Positions 19,926 to 29,050 of a DNA stretch of 64,000 nucleotides are shown here, one piece after another (positions within the stretch are counted from its first letter, which is position 1; the number at the start of each line of letters is the position of its first letter). Source of the DNA: CAIYTF01 sp963664845 (GTDB lineage: Bacteria > Bacteroidota > Ignavibacteria > Ignavibacteriales > Ignavibacteriaceae). The DNA lies in NCBI GenBank assembly GCA_963664845.1, contig OY761615.1:3720001-3784000 (forward strand), read 5' to 3'. The notes beneath the pieces were generated by a model. That model was not told the origin of the DNA. It saw only the letters and a list, made by a program, of their open reading frames with translations, and ran no database searches. The position numbers were made by a program, and so were the translations under genes.

Positions 19926-20508
19926 TTTTCCGTACGCTGAAGAGTAAATAGACAGCCACTCCAACAGCCGCAACCACAGCGGCGGGTTCCCAAAGAGTGT
20001 CAAAGGATGTATTGGCCGGAACTACAGGACTTAGAAAACTGTACGATGCAGATTCGACTTGCTGCCGGTTTTCAAGTCCAATGGTGTCGGTGCTGCTCAA
20101 AGAAAATTTTTGAGGAGTCTGGTCACCCGGTATCACAAGAAAACTGCCCCTGAGGCTGGCTTTCCTGATAAGCTTTACATCACCAAAAATTCCATCCCTG
20201 GTTAGATTTTCATATACTATTTTTGCATCTTCGACAGTGTATACCAGCTGTATAGTGGAGGTTCCCACTGATTGGCCTGCACTATGAGACTTCATTCTTG
20301 CAAATGCAGCCTGAATGTTTGCGTAGAGAACCGTATGACTTCCCGAAGTAATGATCTTAAGATCGGCGTTGTGCATGCTCTCGCCGGTTATGTGTAAAAA
20401 TGAAGAATCAATGAGAGCCGCAAGCATTTCCAAATTGGTTTTTGTGTGTTGCTGCGCAAAAAGTGAAGCGGTTACGATGATCCAGACAAAAAAAAGTTTC
20501 ATTTTCAT
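19918..20508 (-). CDS. Hypothetical exported protein with C-terminal membrane anchor
   Basis: I do not recognise a family. The 196-residue protein has a signal peptide (MKMKLFFVWIIVTASLFAQQ), a mixed alpha/beta middle (IQLVYTVEDAKIVYENLTRD, GIFGDVKLIRKASLRGSFLV) and a C-terminal hydrophobic helix (AAVVAAVGVAVYLLFSV) ending RKTN. This suggests an inner-membrane-anchored periplasmic protein. Its 3' end overlaps fcl on the other strand. A role in envelope assembly would be speculation. Confidence 0.68.
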   Translation of the reverse strand: MKMKLFFVWIIVTASLFAQQHTKTNLEMLAALIDSSFLHITGESMHNADLKIITSGSHTVLYANIQAAFARMKSHSAGQSVGTSTIQLVYTVEDAKIVYENLTRDGIFGDVKLIRKASLRGSFLVIPGDQTPQKFSLSSTDTIGLENRQQVESASYSFLSPVVPANTSFDTLWEPAAVVAAVGVAVYLLFSVRKTN

Positions 20509-20714
20509 TAGAGCTTCGGGGTGAAGAGTTTTAAAATAGTATATGCTATATAATTAAAATTCCCGAAATAAGCACTTTGAATATTATGCTTCACAGATTC
20601 TGCCGCCTGTCGTTATTTCTTACTGACTATCACCTGTTCAATGGAGCTGCTGGTATCGCCCTGTCGTGTGTCTGGCCAGCCTAGGTGACCTTTCAGACAC
20701 AGAAGTGGAAACTC

Positions 20715-21398
20715 CTAAATCAGCTTTCGTTCAACAAAACTCACATAGGCGTTTCCGGCAATTATGATGTGGTCATACACTTTTATGTTCATGATCTTCC
20801 CAGCCTCTGCGAGTGTTCTGGTGATCTGGATGTCCTCATTGCTGGGCTCCGGATTTCCACTGGGGTGATTGTGTACAAGGATTATGCTTTTTGCTTCATA
20901 TTCAAGAGCTGTTTTGAATATTTCCCTGGGTGAAACCAGGCTCATATCCAATGTACCCTCGGATACTTGCTTGTGAGCAATTACCTGGTTGGCGCTGTTG
21001 AGGCAAATAATAAGGAAGACTTCATTCACTCTGTCGCGGAGCAGCGGGATAAGAAAGTCTGCAATTTCATCGGGGCTTGTTATTTTCTTTTTAAGGATGG
21101 AGCGCTCCTGCGAGAGGCTTCGTCTGCTTAGTTCAAATGCGGCAGCCAGAGTGATAGCTTTATCTTTGCCGATCCCTGGTATCTTTTGTAATTCTTTCAG
21201 GCTCTTTGTTGCAAGCCTGGCAAGGTTACCGGAGCTGTTAATTAATTCCATTGCCACGGTGAGCACGTTTTTTCCTTTGAGTCCGGTGCGAAGGAGAATA
21301 GCAAGTAGTTCCGCATCGGTCAGATTATGGGCACCGCGCAAGGCCAGTTTTTCCCGTGGTCTTTCTTCCAGGGGCATTTCTTTTACGGTAAATTGCAT
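20715..21398 (-). CDS. radC: RadC family protein (JAB/MPN metalloprotease fold)
   Basis: The 227 residues fit the RadC family length. The N-terminal helix-hairpin-helix part contains LTDAELLAILLRTG and LQKIPGIGKDKAITLAAAFE. The C-terminal JAB domain has the metal-binding signature VHNHPSGNPEPSNEDI. The older DNA-repair assignment of RadC is disputed and the true function is uncertain. It is transcribed alone, with a small inverted repeat beyond its stop (20668-20700). Confidence 0.95.
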   Translation of the reverse strand: MQFTVKEMPLEERPREKLALRGAHNLTDAELLAILLRTGLKGKNVLTVAMELINSSGNLARLATKSLKELQKIPGIGKDKAITLAAAFELSRRSLSQERSILKKKITSPDEIADFLIPLLRDRVNEVFLIICLNSANQVIAHKQVSEGTLDMSLVSPREIFKTALEYEAKSIILVHNHPSGNPEPSNEDIQITRTLAEAGKIMNIKVYDHIIIAGNAYVSFVERKLI

Positions 21399-21687
21399 AA
21401 CGGAAAATTCCTCCTGCTAAAATCATTGGAGCTGAAATTTCGGTTTTGCTGCCAACCAAATAAATTACCTCAGAAAGTTACTAATTAGGAATAATTTGAG
21501 CAACAGCCTCCACAAGTGCTCATTTTGGTAATGCTTCCGGTGTGCCCCGTTGTGTTTCCAAATGGATCAGATTGTGATTTTGCCGTTAATTTCCTAAAAC
21601 AGCAAAATGAGCATAGTTGATTACGATGCCAGTTTCCCCGCTTTTCGTAATTTAGTACATCAATTTTTACAAAATCAGGTTAATTAC

Positions 21688-22671
21688 ATGAGCTCCTTAC
21701 CATTATTAGATCAAATTATACAAAAAGCCGCCTCACGCAAAAAGACGGTACTTCTTCCGGAATCACACGATGACCGGGTACTAAAAGCAGCAGCCGAAAT
21801 TACAAAACTTGGATTCGCACAGGTCATTACTCTGGGGAATGAAGACGTTGTGCGGAAACGGGCTCAAGAACTTGGAATCAGTTTGCAGGGTGTGCGGATA
21901 CTCGACTTCCTCAAATCGGAGAAGATGAGCGATTTCGCCAACCTTTATTTCAATAAGCGCAAACATAAAGGGATGACTATTGAGAAAGCGCGTGAGACTA
22001 TGACGCGTGACTTATTCTTTGCTGCAATGATGATTGCCGAAGGGATGGCTGATTGCAGCGTTGCCGGTTCATTTGCTTCCACCGGTGATGTTATGCGTGC
22101 CGGTATACAGTGCATTGGAATGAAAGAGAACATCGCGGTTGTTTCCAGCTTCTTCCTTATGGTTTACCCGGAGTTGGTCTATAGCTTTGCAGATTGCGCA
22201 GTGGTTCCGAATCCTGATGCAACTCAGCTTGCTGACATAGCAATTTCAACTGCTGATAATCACCGGAAACTTACCGGAGAAACGCCCTACATCGCCATGC
22301 TTTCGTTCTCAACGAAAGGAAGTGCTGAGCACGAGTTTATTGACAAAGTCCGGCAGGCAACCAAACTGGTTCAGGAAAAACGCCCTGACTTAATGGTAGA
22401 CGGTGAACTGCAATTTGATGCCGCGGTTGTTGATTCTGTCGGTAAGAAAAAAGCACCGGGAAGCCCGGTCGCAGGACAGGCAAATGTTCTGGTATTCCCT
22501 GATTTGCAGGCTGGCAATATCGGATATAAAATTGCTCAGCGGTTGGGAAAAGCCGAAGCAATCGGACCGGTTATTCAGGGATTGAAGAAACCCTATTTCG
22601 ATTTAAGCCGCGGTTGCAGTGTTGAAGACATTGTTAACACCGCCGCGATTGCATCGCTAATGGCAGAGTAG
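21688..22671 (+). CDS. pta: Phosphate acetyltransferase
   Basis: The enzyme interconverts acetyl-CoA and acetyl phosphate, feeding acetate formation or acetate use with an acetate kinase that is not in this window. The protein matches the short Pta form without the N-terminal regulatory domain: VLLPESHDDRVLKAAAE, MTRDLFFAAMMIAEGMADCS, DGELQFDAAVV and VFPDLQAGNIGYKIAQRL. The frame is open from an ATG at 21607. The family N-terminus (a helix followed by KKTVLLPES) begins at the ATG at 21688, giving 327 residues, with AGG about 8 bases upstream, so I chose it. Confidence 0.93.
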   Translation: MSSLPLLDQIIQKAASRKKTVLLPESHDDRVLKAAAEITKLGFAQVITLGNEDVVRKRAQELGISLQGVRILDFLKSEKMSDFANLYFNKRKHKGMTIEKARETMTRDLFFAAMMIAEGMADCSVAGSFASTGDVMRAGIQCIGMKENIAVVSSFFLMVYPELVYSFADCAVVPNPDATQLADIAISTADNHRKLTGETPYIAMLSFSTKGSAEHEFIDKVRQATKLVQEKRPDLMVDGELQFDAAVVDSVGKKKAPGSPVAGQANVLVFPDLQAGNIGYKIAQRLGKAEAIGPVIQGLKKPYFDLSRGCSVEDIVNTAAIASLMAE

Positions 22672-22741
22672 ATTGCACCTCGCAGCCTAAGTTGCGGGTT
22701 CCATAGCAATCTGGTCGATTGGTTTGAAATCGGAAATACAG

Positions 22742-22779
22742 ATGCTGTCTCAACATTCAGTTTTGAGACAGCATTTTTT
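22742..22779 (+). terminator. Rho-independent terminator of pta
   Basis: A perfect 12-bp stem (ATGCTGTCTCAA at 22742-22753 with TTGAGACAGCAT at 22763-22774) is followed by six T. It lies 70 bases after the pta stop. Confidence 0.9.
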
Positions 22780-23078
22780 ATTGTTGCTGTCACCGGGAGG
22801 AAATCTCTGGCATGGGTATAACTCCTACGGAGTATGGGATGTTTTTTTAATTGATAATGCTGCAAATATATATTCCCTCACGGGATATTGGATGCTGTCT
22901 GCTGTTAATGCTAATGCAGGTAGTGAATTGCAGTCGTTGGGCTTATCGTTTAGCAAAATCTGATATTGAAACATAATTTTCGGAAGCTAATCATCCCGAT
23001 TGCATATGAGCAGAAAGCAGAGTGAGAATAGTAAGCAATTCCAGCCATGATATGATCGATAAAAAGGTGAGGAAAGAA
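22780..23078. other. Intergenic stretch with short hairpin repeats
   Basis: Within this ~300-base region, 22825-22890 holds two small hairpin words, CTCC-TACG-GAG and TCCC-TCAC-GGGA. They are set in AT-rich spacer that includes CTGCAAATATATATT. It resembles the short dispersed non-coding repeats common in this phylum. No gene is supported. Confidence 0.35.
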
Positions 23079-23082
23079 ATCA

Positions 23083-23123
23083 AATAAAAAACGCGAGGTC
23101 GTCTTTTTAAGACAGCCCCGCGT
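23083..23123 (-). terminator. Rho-independent terminator of the M48 protease gene
   Basis: Read on the reverse strand, an ACGCG...CGCGT stem (23091-23095 with 23119-23123) continues inward with GTCTT/AAGAC and is followed by a T-rich run (A's at 23085-23091). Confidence 0.7.
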
Positions 23124-23149
23124 TATTAATTTCAGTATTCAGAACTAAA

Positions 23150-24028
23150 CTATGGCAGTTTTGACTTTATATTTGACTGATATTCGTCGATATAGAAATT
23201 GGGATGTGAGCCCGAGGTGTTATAGGACAGAACCGCCACACCGGCTGCTGTAAGTCTCGTCTCAGTTGAGCTTATTCTTTCGATAGGATCAGGATGTGTG
23301 CTTAAGAACGTTGCAATAGAGTTGCTTTTCGAGGCGACCAGCCCCTGGTCTCTCATTTTTTCAAAGAAAAATTTAACACCGCCGGCATAATATTTTGAAC
23401 CGGTAAGGTATTTGAAGGAATATTGATCTGCTTCATCCTCATCTGCCCGGCTGTTTGAGAGCAAGAGAGCTCCGGTGAACAGCTCTGAGGCGATGGTTGC
23501 CAGTGCACCCGGATTTTGTCCAAGGATTATGCCCAAAAGAACTGAAAGGCCCTGTTGTTTTGTCATTCTGGTTGATGCGTGACGACGCTCGGCGTGTGCG
23601 ATTTCGTGTCCCAATACGCCAGCCAGTGCAGCTTCATTGGGTAGGAATTTCAGAATACCGGTATAGATGTATACGGGGCCACCGGGAAGCGCGAATGCAT
23701 TCAGGGTGCTGTCGTCTTGAATAATGTGAATTTTGCTCTGGTAGTTATAAAGATTTTTTTTCTCAATCGAGCTTGATTTTAATACTTCGCCAATGATGTT
23801 TGTGGAAATATAAGAAGTGACGGCTGCCGAATTTCCGCCCTGATAGGGAGGATAGTGCGCTGGGTCATTCTGTATCTGGATCATCAGCGAGTCGCCAAGT
23901 TTAATATCGTCTTCATCGGTGAATACATTTAAACTTTGAATTACCGAATTGGCCGTGTCGCATGCAGGGCCCGTTATTGCCGCGAGGACTAATATGAGTC
24001 CCAGGGCAAATGTCTTAAAAGAATTCAC
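23150..24028 (-). CDS. M48 family zinc metalloprotease lipoprotein
   Basis: This is a periplasmic, lipid-anchored peptidase of the BepA/Oma1-like M48 family, involved in envelope protein quality control in relatives. The signal peptide ends in a lipobox with Cys23 (TGPAC). The zinc motif is HEIAH at 141-145, and the third ligand lies in RADEDEADQYSFKYL. The short hydrophobic part (QGLSVLLGIILGQNPG) is typical of the family. The 292 residues lack the C-terminal TPR domain of BepA. The last residues before the stop are IKSKLP. Confidence 0.93.
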   Translation of the reverse strand: MNSFKTFALGLILVLAAITGPACDTANSVIQSLNVFTDEDDIKLGDSLMIQIQNDPAHYPPYQGGNSAAVTSYISTNIIGEVLKSSSIEKKNLYNYQSKIHIIQDDSTLNAFALPGGPVYIYTGILKFLPNEAALAGVLGHEIAHAERRHASTRMTKQQGLSVLLGIILGQNPGALATIASELFTGALLLSNSRADEDEADQYSFKYLTGSKYYAGGVKFFFEKMRDQGLVASKSNSIATFLSTHPDPIERISSTETRLTAAGVAVLSYNTSGSHPNFYIDEYQSNIKSKLP

Positions 24029-24135
24029 TGTATAACCTTACTGTAATTAATAATTTTTTCTATCGTCAGAGACGCCTAAGTTGTATGTCAGAGTATCCTG
24101 TTTTGCTGCTCTCAGAGCAGGTCTGCCATCCTTAT

Positions 24136-25134
24136 TTAAAACTGTTCTTTATTCGGATGCACCAGTTGCCACATTTGATCGGTGATCTGATCCAGACCTT
24201 CGCCGGTTGCGGCAGAGATATAAAACGGTGTAATGTTCTTTTCAAACTTAATTTTCCGGAGTTCCTGCCGGGCATCTTCATCCATGAGATCAAGTTTGGT
24301 CAGGGCAATTATCTTTTGTTTCTCAACCAATGTTGGGCTGAATGTTGCGAGTTCATTCTTGAGTACTTCAAAATCTTCAAGGATCGTTTCTGAAGAACAG
24401 TCGATCATATAGCAAAGTGCGCGTGTGCGTTCGATGTGGCGCAGGAACTGAAGACCAAGTCCTTTTCCGTCAGAGGCTCCTTCAATGATACCCGGGATGT
24501 CGGCGACCGTGAAACTTTGATAGCCTTTATAGCGGACTATCCCAAGGTTTGGTTCCAGCGTGGTGAAAGGATAGTCAGCGATTTTTGGTTTTGCCGCGGA
24601 AATTTTCGAAATAAGGGTCGACTTACCGGCATTGGGAAATCCAACCAGTCCTATGTCTGCAATCAGTTTTAATTCAAGTTCAATTTTCAGTTCTTCGCCG
24701 GCCCTGCCGTTTTCCGCGAACCTGGGAGCCTGGTTGGTCGGGGTTGCAAAATTACTGTTGCCCTTACCGCCTTTGCCGCCTTTGGCTATGCAAACTTTCT
24801 GGCCCACCTGCGTGAGGTCGCAAATGATTTTACCGGTGATAGCATCTTTAATAAGTGTTCCAACAGGTAATTGAATAATAATGTTGGCTCCCCATTTGCC
24901 GTCCCTGAGTGAATTTTCACCCGCGGCACCATCATCGGCTATATAGCTTTTTTTATATCTGAAATCCAGAAGGGTGTTCAGGTTTGCATTGGCCTCAACA
25001 AAAACGCTTCCGCCTTCACCGCCGTTGCCGCCTGAGGGGCCGCCCTTTGGAACATATTTTTCACGTCTAAATGTAACAGCACCATCGCCACCGCGTCCGG
25101 CTTTAATAAAAATTTCCGCAATATCTATGAACAT
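24136..25134 (-). CDS. obg: GTPase Obg
   Basis: Obg is an essential ribosome-associated GTPase for large-subunit maturation. The Gly-rich N-terminal Obg fold comes first (KAGRGGDGAVTFRREKYVPK, then GGPSGGNGGEGG). The G domain has GFPNAGKST (residues 165-173), DIPGIIEGASDGKGLGLQFL (G3 and switch II), TKLD and a final SAATGEG. At 332 residues it lacks the extra C-terminal OCT domain. Its ATG overlaps the stop of the upstream acidic-protein gene by one base (TAATG), so translation is probably coupled. Confidence 0.97.
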   Translation of the reverse strand: MFIDIAEIFIKAGRGGDGAVTFRREKYVPKGGPSGGNGGEGGSVFVEANANLNTLLDFRYKKSYIADDGAAGENSLRDGKWGANIIIQLPVGTLIKDAITGKIICDLTQVGQKVCIAKGGKGGKGNSNFATPTNQAPRFAENGRAGEELKIELELKLIADIGLVGFPNAGKSTLISKISAAKPKIADYPFTTLEPNLGIVRYKGYQSFTVADIPGIIEGASDGKGLGLQFLRHIERTRALCYMIDCSSETILEDFEVLKNELATFSPTLVEKQKIIALTKLDLMDEDARQELRKIKFEKNITPFYISAATGEGLDQITDQMWQLVHPNKEQF

Positions 25135-26894
25135 TATTGTTCTCTTTCTTCCATGTACTTTTGAACGCGGTCCTCAAGAAGTTTTGCTTCTCTGCTTGTA
25201 AGCGGATTGACGCGATATGAATAAAAAACTGACGTTAAAATGAGCTTAGCCTGGTCATAGGAAGAGCAGGCAGCAATTCTCTCGATCGTATTCACGAAAT
25301 CAATCTGATCGTTCGCGAACAGGGCGCTGATCATGCGCATTGTTTCTTTTGTCGTAAAATATCTGAAGAGTTCGGACTCTTCTTCCTCTTCTTCAGGTTC
25401 CTCTTCCGTTGCGGGTTCTTCCTGAACGGGCTCCTTCTCCGGCAGAGGTTTTTCCTCCTCCTTTATTTCTTCTTCCGGGGGTGCCGGTTCTTCTTCGGTG
25501 CTCTCTTCATCCTCTGCTTCAGGTTCTTCATCTTCGTAAATGAACTCTTCGTCATCAGGAATATTCAGGTGGATGGGTGATTCCTCAATCTCATTGCCGA
25601 TCTCATCCGAAACTGTTGAGGTTGAGAACATATCACTATCCGAAAGATCGATATCCGGTTCTTCACCATCTGCATCAACAAGCGATTCCAGCTCTTCTGC
25701 ATCTGTCACTTCATCGGGTATAAACTCAGAAATCTCATCAACCTGTTGCTCTTCCTCTTCTGTCGACGGTTCTTCCGGCTCTTCTTTGGATTTTGCATTC
25801 ACCGCAGCCATAGCCTCCTGAGCAGCCTTTATTTCCGCAATTATACTTTCTGCGGGAACACCGTCAAAAGTTTTAGGTGCTTCGGCATCCCCGATGTGAC
25901 TTTTTGCTGTGTCGTCGCCCAAAAGCTGAGTGGTCAGCAATTCAGTTATCTGCAAAGATACATCCAATTCAGATTCAGTCTCTTCGCGGGCCGGTTCTTC
26001 CTCTTCCTCCGGTATGGCCGGAAGATCTTCCTTCTCCACCGGGGGTTGACTCTCAAGCAAGAGTGCATCAATTGTCAACTCATTGCCGCCCTGCGCTTCC
26101 GTTTCATCTTCATCGCTGATTTCCATTGTCCGAACGACAGGTCCTTTTGAGAGCAGCGTTTCTTTAATGTCCGCAATGGAATATTTTTGTTTTGGATCTG
26201 CTGAAAGTTGCTGTCGCAGCATAATCGCATGGTCGGATAAATCGGAGTCTTTTAAAAATGCTTCAACAGCGCCCGTTGCGAGCCGGTCTTTAATCGACTC
26301 ACCCATGTTCAGAAACTCAGCAAGAGAAGTTAAGGCATCGTCAATAAACAGTTCCATTTGCGATGAAACCAGTTCTTTGCGGAAGACGATGAACCGTTCC
26401 GAAAATTCATTTTTAGAGAGAGACAGAATTTTTTTGCGTTCAATGACCCGGGCGAAATATTGTTTATAATATTCATAGAACCAGGAATAGTTTAACAACA
26501 GGCGCACTTCTTCTGATGAGCGCGATTCATCAGGATCAAAAATAAACTTGCGCAGGGTCCAGTGTGGCCGCAGCAAAAAATTAACGTTGAAATTGACAGC
26601 ACGCTGCACCCGCATCTTGACATCCTCAAAAGGGATCAGTTTGTTCTTTTTTATCTCGGCGGCAATTGCTTCAAAATGTTTTGCGGTTTCCGGGCCGGAA
26701 TAGTCAAAATCTGATTTCTGCAGAAGCCGTTGTCTGTCCAAATAGATGAGATAATCGATCTCTGCGGAGATATATTGTGTAATGGCGGGATGCACCCGTG
26801 CGTTGGCCAGGTTTTCCAATGTGAAAAACGAGCCAAGTTTTTTAATATTATTCAGTGAAAAATCGGTGATGAACTTGATTTCCCGTTCAAACAT
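25134..26894 (-). CDS. Large acidic protein of unknown function, coupled to obg
   Basis: The 586-residue protein has three zones. The helical N-terminus (about 1-240) has a hydrophilic, Tyr-rich character (LLNYSWFYEYYKQYFARVIE). A very acidic low-complexity centre (about 255-500) contains long Glu/Asp/Pro runs. A short ordered C-terminus (about 505-586) reads like a small helical domain (TTKETMRMISALFANDQIDF). I recognise no named family and see no signal peptide or membrane segment. It is immediately upstream of obg with a one-base overlap. A link to translation or ribosome assembly is only suggested by this position. Confidence 0.75.
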   Translation of the reverse strand: MFEREIKFITDFSLNNIKKLGSFFTLENLANARVHPAITQYISAEIDYLIYLDRQRLLQKSDFDYSGPETAKHFEAIAAEIKKNKLIPFEDVKMRVQRAVNFNVNFLLRPHWTLRKFIFDPDESRSSEEVRLLLNYSWFYEYYKQYFARVIERKKILSLSKNEFSERFIVFRKELVSSQMELFIDDALTSLAEFLNMGESIKDRLATGAVEAFLKDSDLSDHAIMLRQQLSADPKQKYSIADIKETLLSKGPVVRTMEISDEDETEAQGGNELTIDALLLESQPPVEKEDLPAIPEEEEEPAREETESELDVSLQITELLTTQLLGDDTAKSHIGDAEAPKTFDGVPAESIIAEIKAAQEAMAAVNAKSKEEPEEPSTEEEEQQVDEISEFIPDEVTDAEELESLVDADGEEPDIDLSDSDMFSTSTVSDEIGNEIEESPIHLNIPDDEEFIYEDEEPEAEDEESTEEEPAPPEEEIKEEEKPLPEKEPVQEEPATEEEPEEEEEESELFRYFTTKETMRMISALFANDQIDFVNTIERIAACSSYDQAKLILTSVFYSYRVNPLTSREAKLLEDRVQKYMEEREQ

Positions 26895-27528
26895 GTGTCA
26901 ACTCTCTATAATCTGGGCAAATATACGGAAATCCGGTGAAAGAGTAGAGGAAAAATTGTACGCTTGACAGCATTGAGATGGGCATTTTGAGGTCAGCTTT
27001 AGGTGCTTTGTTTCCGGGCGGGCGTATCGAATAAACCGGGATTGGGGAGGAGAAATGTGGAGAAATCAAGCAGTTTTCATTTTAAAAAGATTTCAAAGAA
27101 CAAGCTGACTCAGTGACCGAGTATTTCGACTGGCCCCAAGAGCGGAATTGAAAGATCAGTGACCGGAAATCCGATGACCGGGGGCTGTGGTGATAAAAGT
27201 CAATGAACTCCAAGACCGGGCGATTTCACTATAGCCCCAGTACCAGATGAACAGAAAAGAACTCACCGCTTGGCTATCTCTCCTGAAAAGCATTAGTGTC
27301 AGCTTAGCAGTGAGACTTACTACTTGAGCAATAAAAGCCCCTCACCCTAGCCCTCTTCCGAAGGACGAGGGAACAGAAGAACCGCATTATTGGCGGTTAA
27401 AAGTACCACAGCGGCGATATTTGGAAGTGAGGGGTTCCAAGGGAATTATACAGGTTTTTGTTAAGTTGACGCCATTGCTTGAAAAGCGAGGGGTAAGGAA
27501 AGTTCGACCATGATCCATAGTAAGTTCC

Positions 27529-27616
27529 ACTAACTTTTACCGGAGTTTTACCGAAGTTCCACCGGTTGCGCGTCTGTAAGGCATTGTTTTTACATAAGTT
27601 CCACCACTTTTACCAC
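27529..27616. repeat. Direct repeats around TAAGTTCCAC / CTTTTACC
   Basis: TAAGTTCCAC followed by ACTTTTACC occurs at about 27530-27541 and again at about 27595-27615. A degenerate third unit (TTTTACCGAAGTTCCACC) lies between them. They may be the remains of a short tandem or an integration site; the function is unknown. Confidence 0.4.
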
Positions 27617-28021
27617 CTTTTGCAACATTTTTTTGCTTGCGTATTGTCAACTATTACAGAGCGCGAGCCAGTTTTAACCAATGAAAGGAAAATGTTCTCA
27701 GATTCCTGATTATAGGAATTGTGAAGTACCCAGGCTCCAGGTTTTTATGAAGCAATTTCTGAATGCCGGTGAAGATGCGAGGAACGAGCGTTTTTATCCG
27801 GGATTGCAGTTTGCACGTGAGACTGTGCGTGTTCCCGAGAGGAGATATCCTGACCACCAACCGGCGTGTTGATGTATCATGGTTTATAAGTTTATGTGAC
27901 AAGATGTCTTCATAACTCTGATCTGTTTTGATTGAGTTTTCCATGGAATTCAGTTTTCTGCTTGTGTACCAATTGTACCTATATTTACGCGGGAAAGTTA
28001 GTCAGATTGAAGAGTGAAGGT

Positions 28022-28110
28022 CAAGTGCATGGTGCATATATTGGGGCAGTGCACAGTGCATTGCACAACGTCGTGCGGCGTGCACTGCATGGGGTGGTGC
28101 ATAGGGCAAG
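28022..28110. repeat. Cluster of GTGCA/TGCAC words
   Basis: About eight GTGCA or TGCAC pentamers lie in 90 bases, some joined as palindromes (GTGCAC). The cluster ends at the 3' end of the MNT gene. It could be a multi-site protein-binding region or a decayed tandem repeat. Confidence 0.4.
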
Positions 28111-28111
28111 G

Positions 28112-28447
28112 TTAGGGAATGGTGCAATTTTGCGGTAGCGTAATTTTTTTTCCTGTTTCAATTATCTCTTTTACAAAAGGATTATCCTGGGTGAAGTCTT
28201 CGGTCCTAAAAGGATGAACTTCGAGATCATAAGATGTTTGTATTACAAATTTTGCCAATTGCTCTCTATCCAAAAATCGATTACCGGCAAATTTATCTGA
28301 GACAACAGCTAAATCAATATCACTATAATCGTTTGGGTTGCCATTTACATAGGATCCGAAAAGGTAACAGTCGCGTAATGGAAACTCAACACCTGCCAAT
28401 TGGATAAACTTGTTAAGTATGCGGTTTATATCTTCTGTGCTATACAT
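28112..28447 (-). CDS. MNT-type nucleotidyltransferase (antitoxin-like)
   Basis: The protein has the minimal nucleotidyltransferase signature, GSYVNGNPNDYSDIDLAVV (Gly-Ser with paired Asp). In HEPN/MNT modules the MNT protein can AMPylate and so silence the HEPN RNase. I chose the ATG at 28447 (111 residues), which has AGAAGAG 8 bases upstream; the frame stays open to 28501. The chosen start overlaps the end of the HEPN gene by 22 bases, as expected for a coupled pair. Alternatively it may belong to an antibiotic-nucleotidyltransferase-like group, but the neighbour argues for HEPN/MNT. Confidence 0.88.
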   Translation of the reverse strand: MYSTEDINRILNKFIQLAGVEFPLRDCYLFGSYVNGNPNDYSDIDLAVVSDKFAGNRFLDREQLAKFVIQTSYDLEVHPFRTEDFTQDNPFVKEIIETGKKITLPQNCTIP

Positions 28448-28815
28448 GCCCAAAACTCTTCTATCAGTTTCATGTTTATTTCGGTAAATTCTTTTGTGCA
28501 CTGCTTGAAAAACTCAAATTTATAATCCGGGTATCGTGTCTCCAGCTGAAAACTGTTGACACGGTTTAAAAATAATTCCGCTTCTTCATTCAAGGGGAAA
28601 TTTGCCTCAAATGCAATTTTAAGAAGATTGTGAGTTCTGGGTGGAAAATTGTCTTCGTGATTTTTAACCCACAGGGCCTTCAATGCTTTTTCCAAAGCCA
28701 AGTGCCCGATAAACAACGCCCAGTCATAATTAGCCGATAGAAAAATATTTTTCATGGAGGATAAATCATGCTTTGAAGATTCAATCCAATAGTTGATGTG
28801 ATCTAGTTTTTCCAT
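28426..28815 (-). CDS. HEPN domain protein (toxin-like RNase)
   Basis: The 129-residue all-helical protein matches the HEPN domain: YWIESSKHDLSSMKNIFLS, DWALFIGHLALEKALKALWV, PPRTHNLLKIA and the C-terminal LETRYPDY. The Arg-Tyr-Pro-Asp stretch is typical of HEPN proteins paired with MNT nucleotidyltransferases. Members of such pairs act as toxin-antitoxin systems. The order HEPN then MNT, with overlapping ends, supports co-translation. Toxicity here is inferred from the family. Confidence 0.87.
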   Translation of the reverse strand: MEKLDHINYWIESSKHDLSSMKNIFLSANYDWALFIGHLALEKALKALWVKNHEDNFPPRTHNLLKIAFEANFPLNEEAELFLNRVNSFQLETRYPDYKFEFFKQCTKEFTEINMKLIEEFWACIAQKI

Positions 28816-29050
28816 ACAAAGGTTTCCAATTACTCAAACGAATATAATGAGATTTACTGATAAAGAGAACAGAAATACAGGCTTCTCCACAGGGGCATTG
28901 AATTGGATTAATGATTTTATCCAGCAGGTCCTTTATTAAAAGCGTGATTGTTTTTGAAAATTAACGCAGGGGTATGCAATTATTTGAGTTGATAATTAAC
29001 TGATTTATTGATTAATTGAATCGGAATTAATCAAAGATTAACAGCGAAGT

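Larger units (their letters stand above)
26895..28111. other. 1.2-kb gene-poor region with dispersed repeats
   Basis: I see no gene. Features present are repeated GACCG words at 27115-27225, a CCCCTCACCCTAGCCCTCT word near 27340-27360 that is common in non-coding bacterial repeats, and the AAGTTCCAC direct repeats at 27530-27615. A GTGCA-rich cluster lies at 28022-28110. Short open frames at 26887-27069, 27654-27944 and 27932-28138 look accidental. Confidence 0.5.

Noticed and set aside
28022..28110. CRISPR-like array at the GTGCA cluster
   Set aside because: The repeats are only 5-6 bases with irregular spacing; there are no spacers of constant length and no cas genes.
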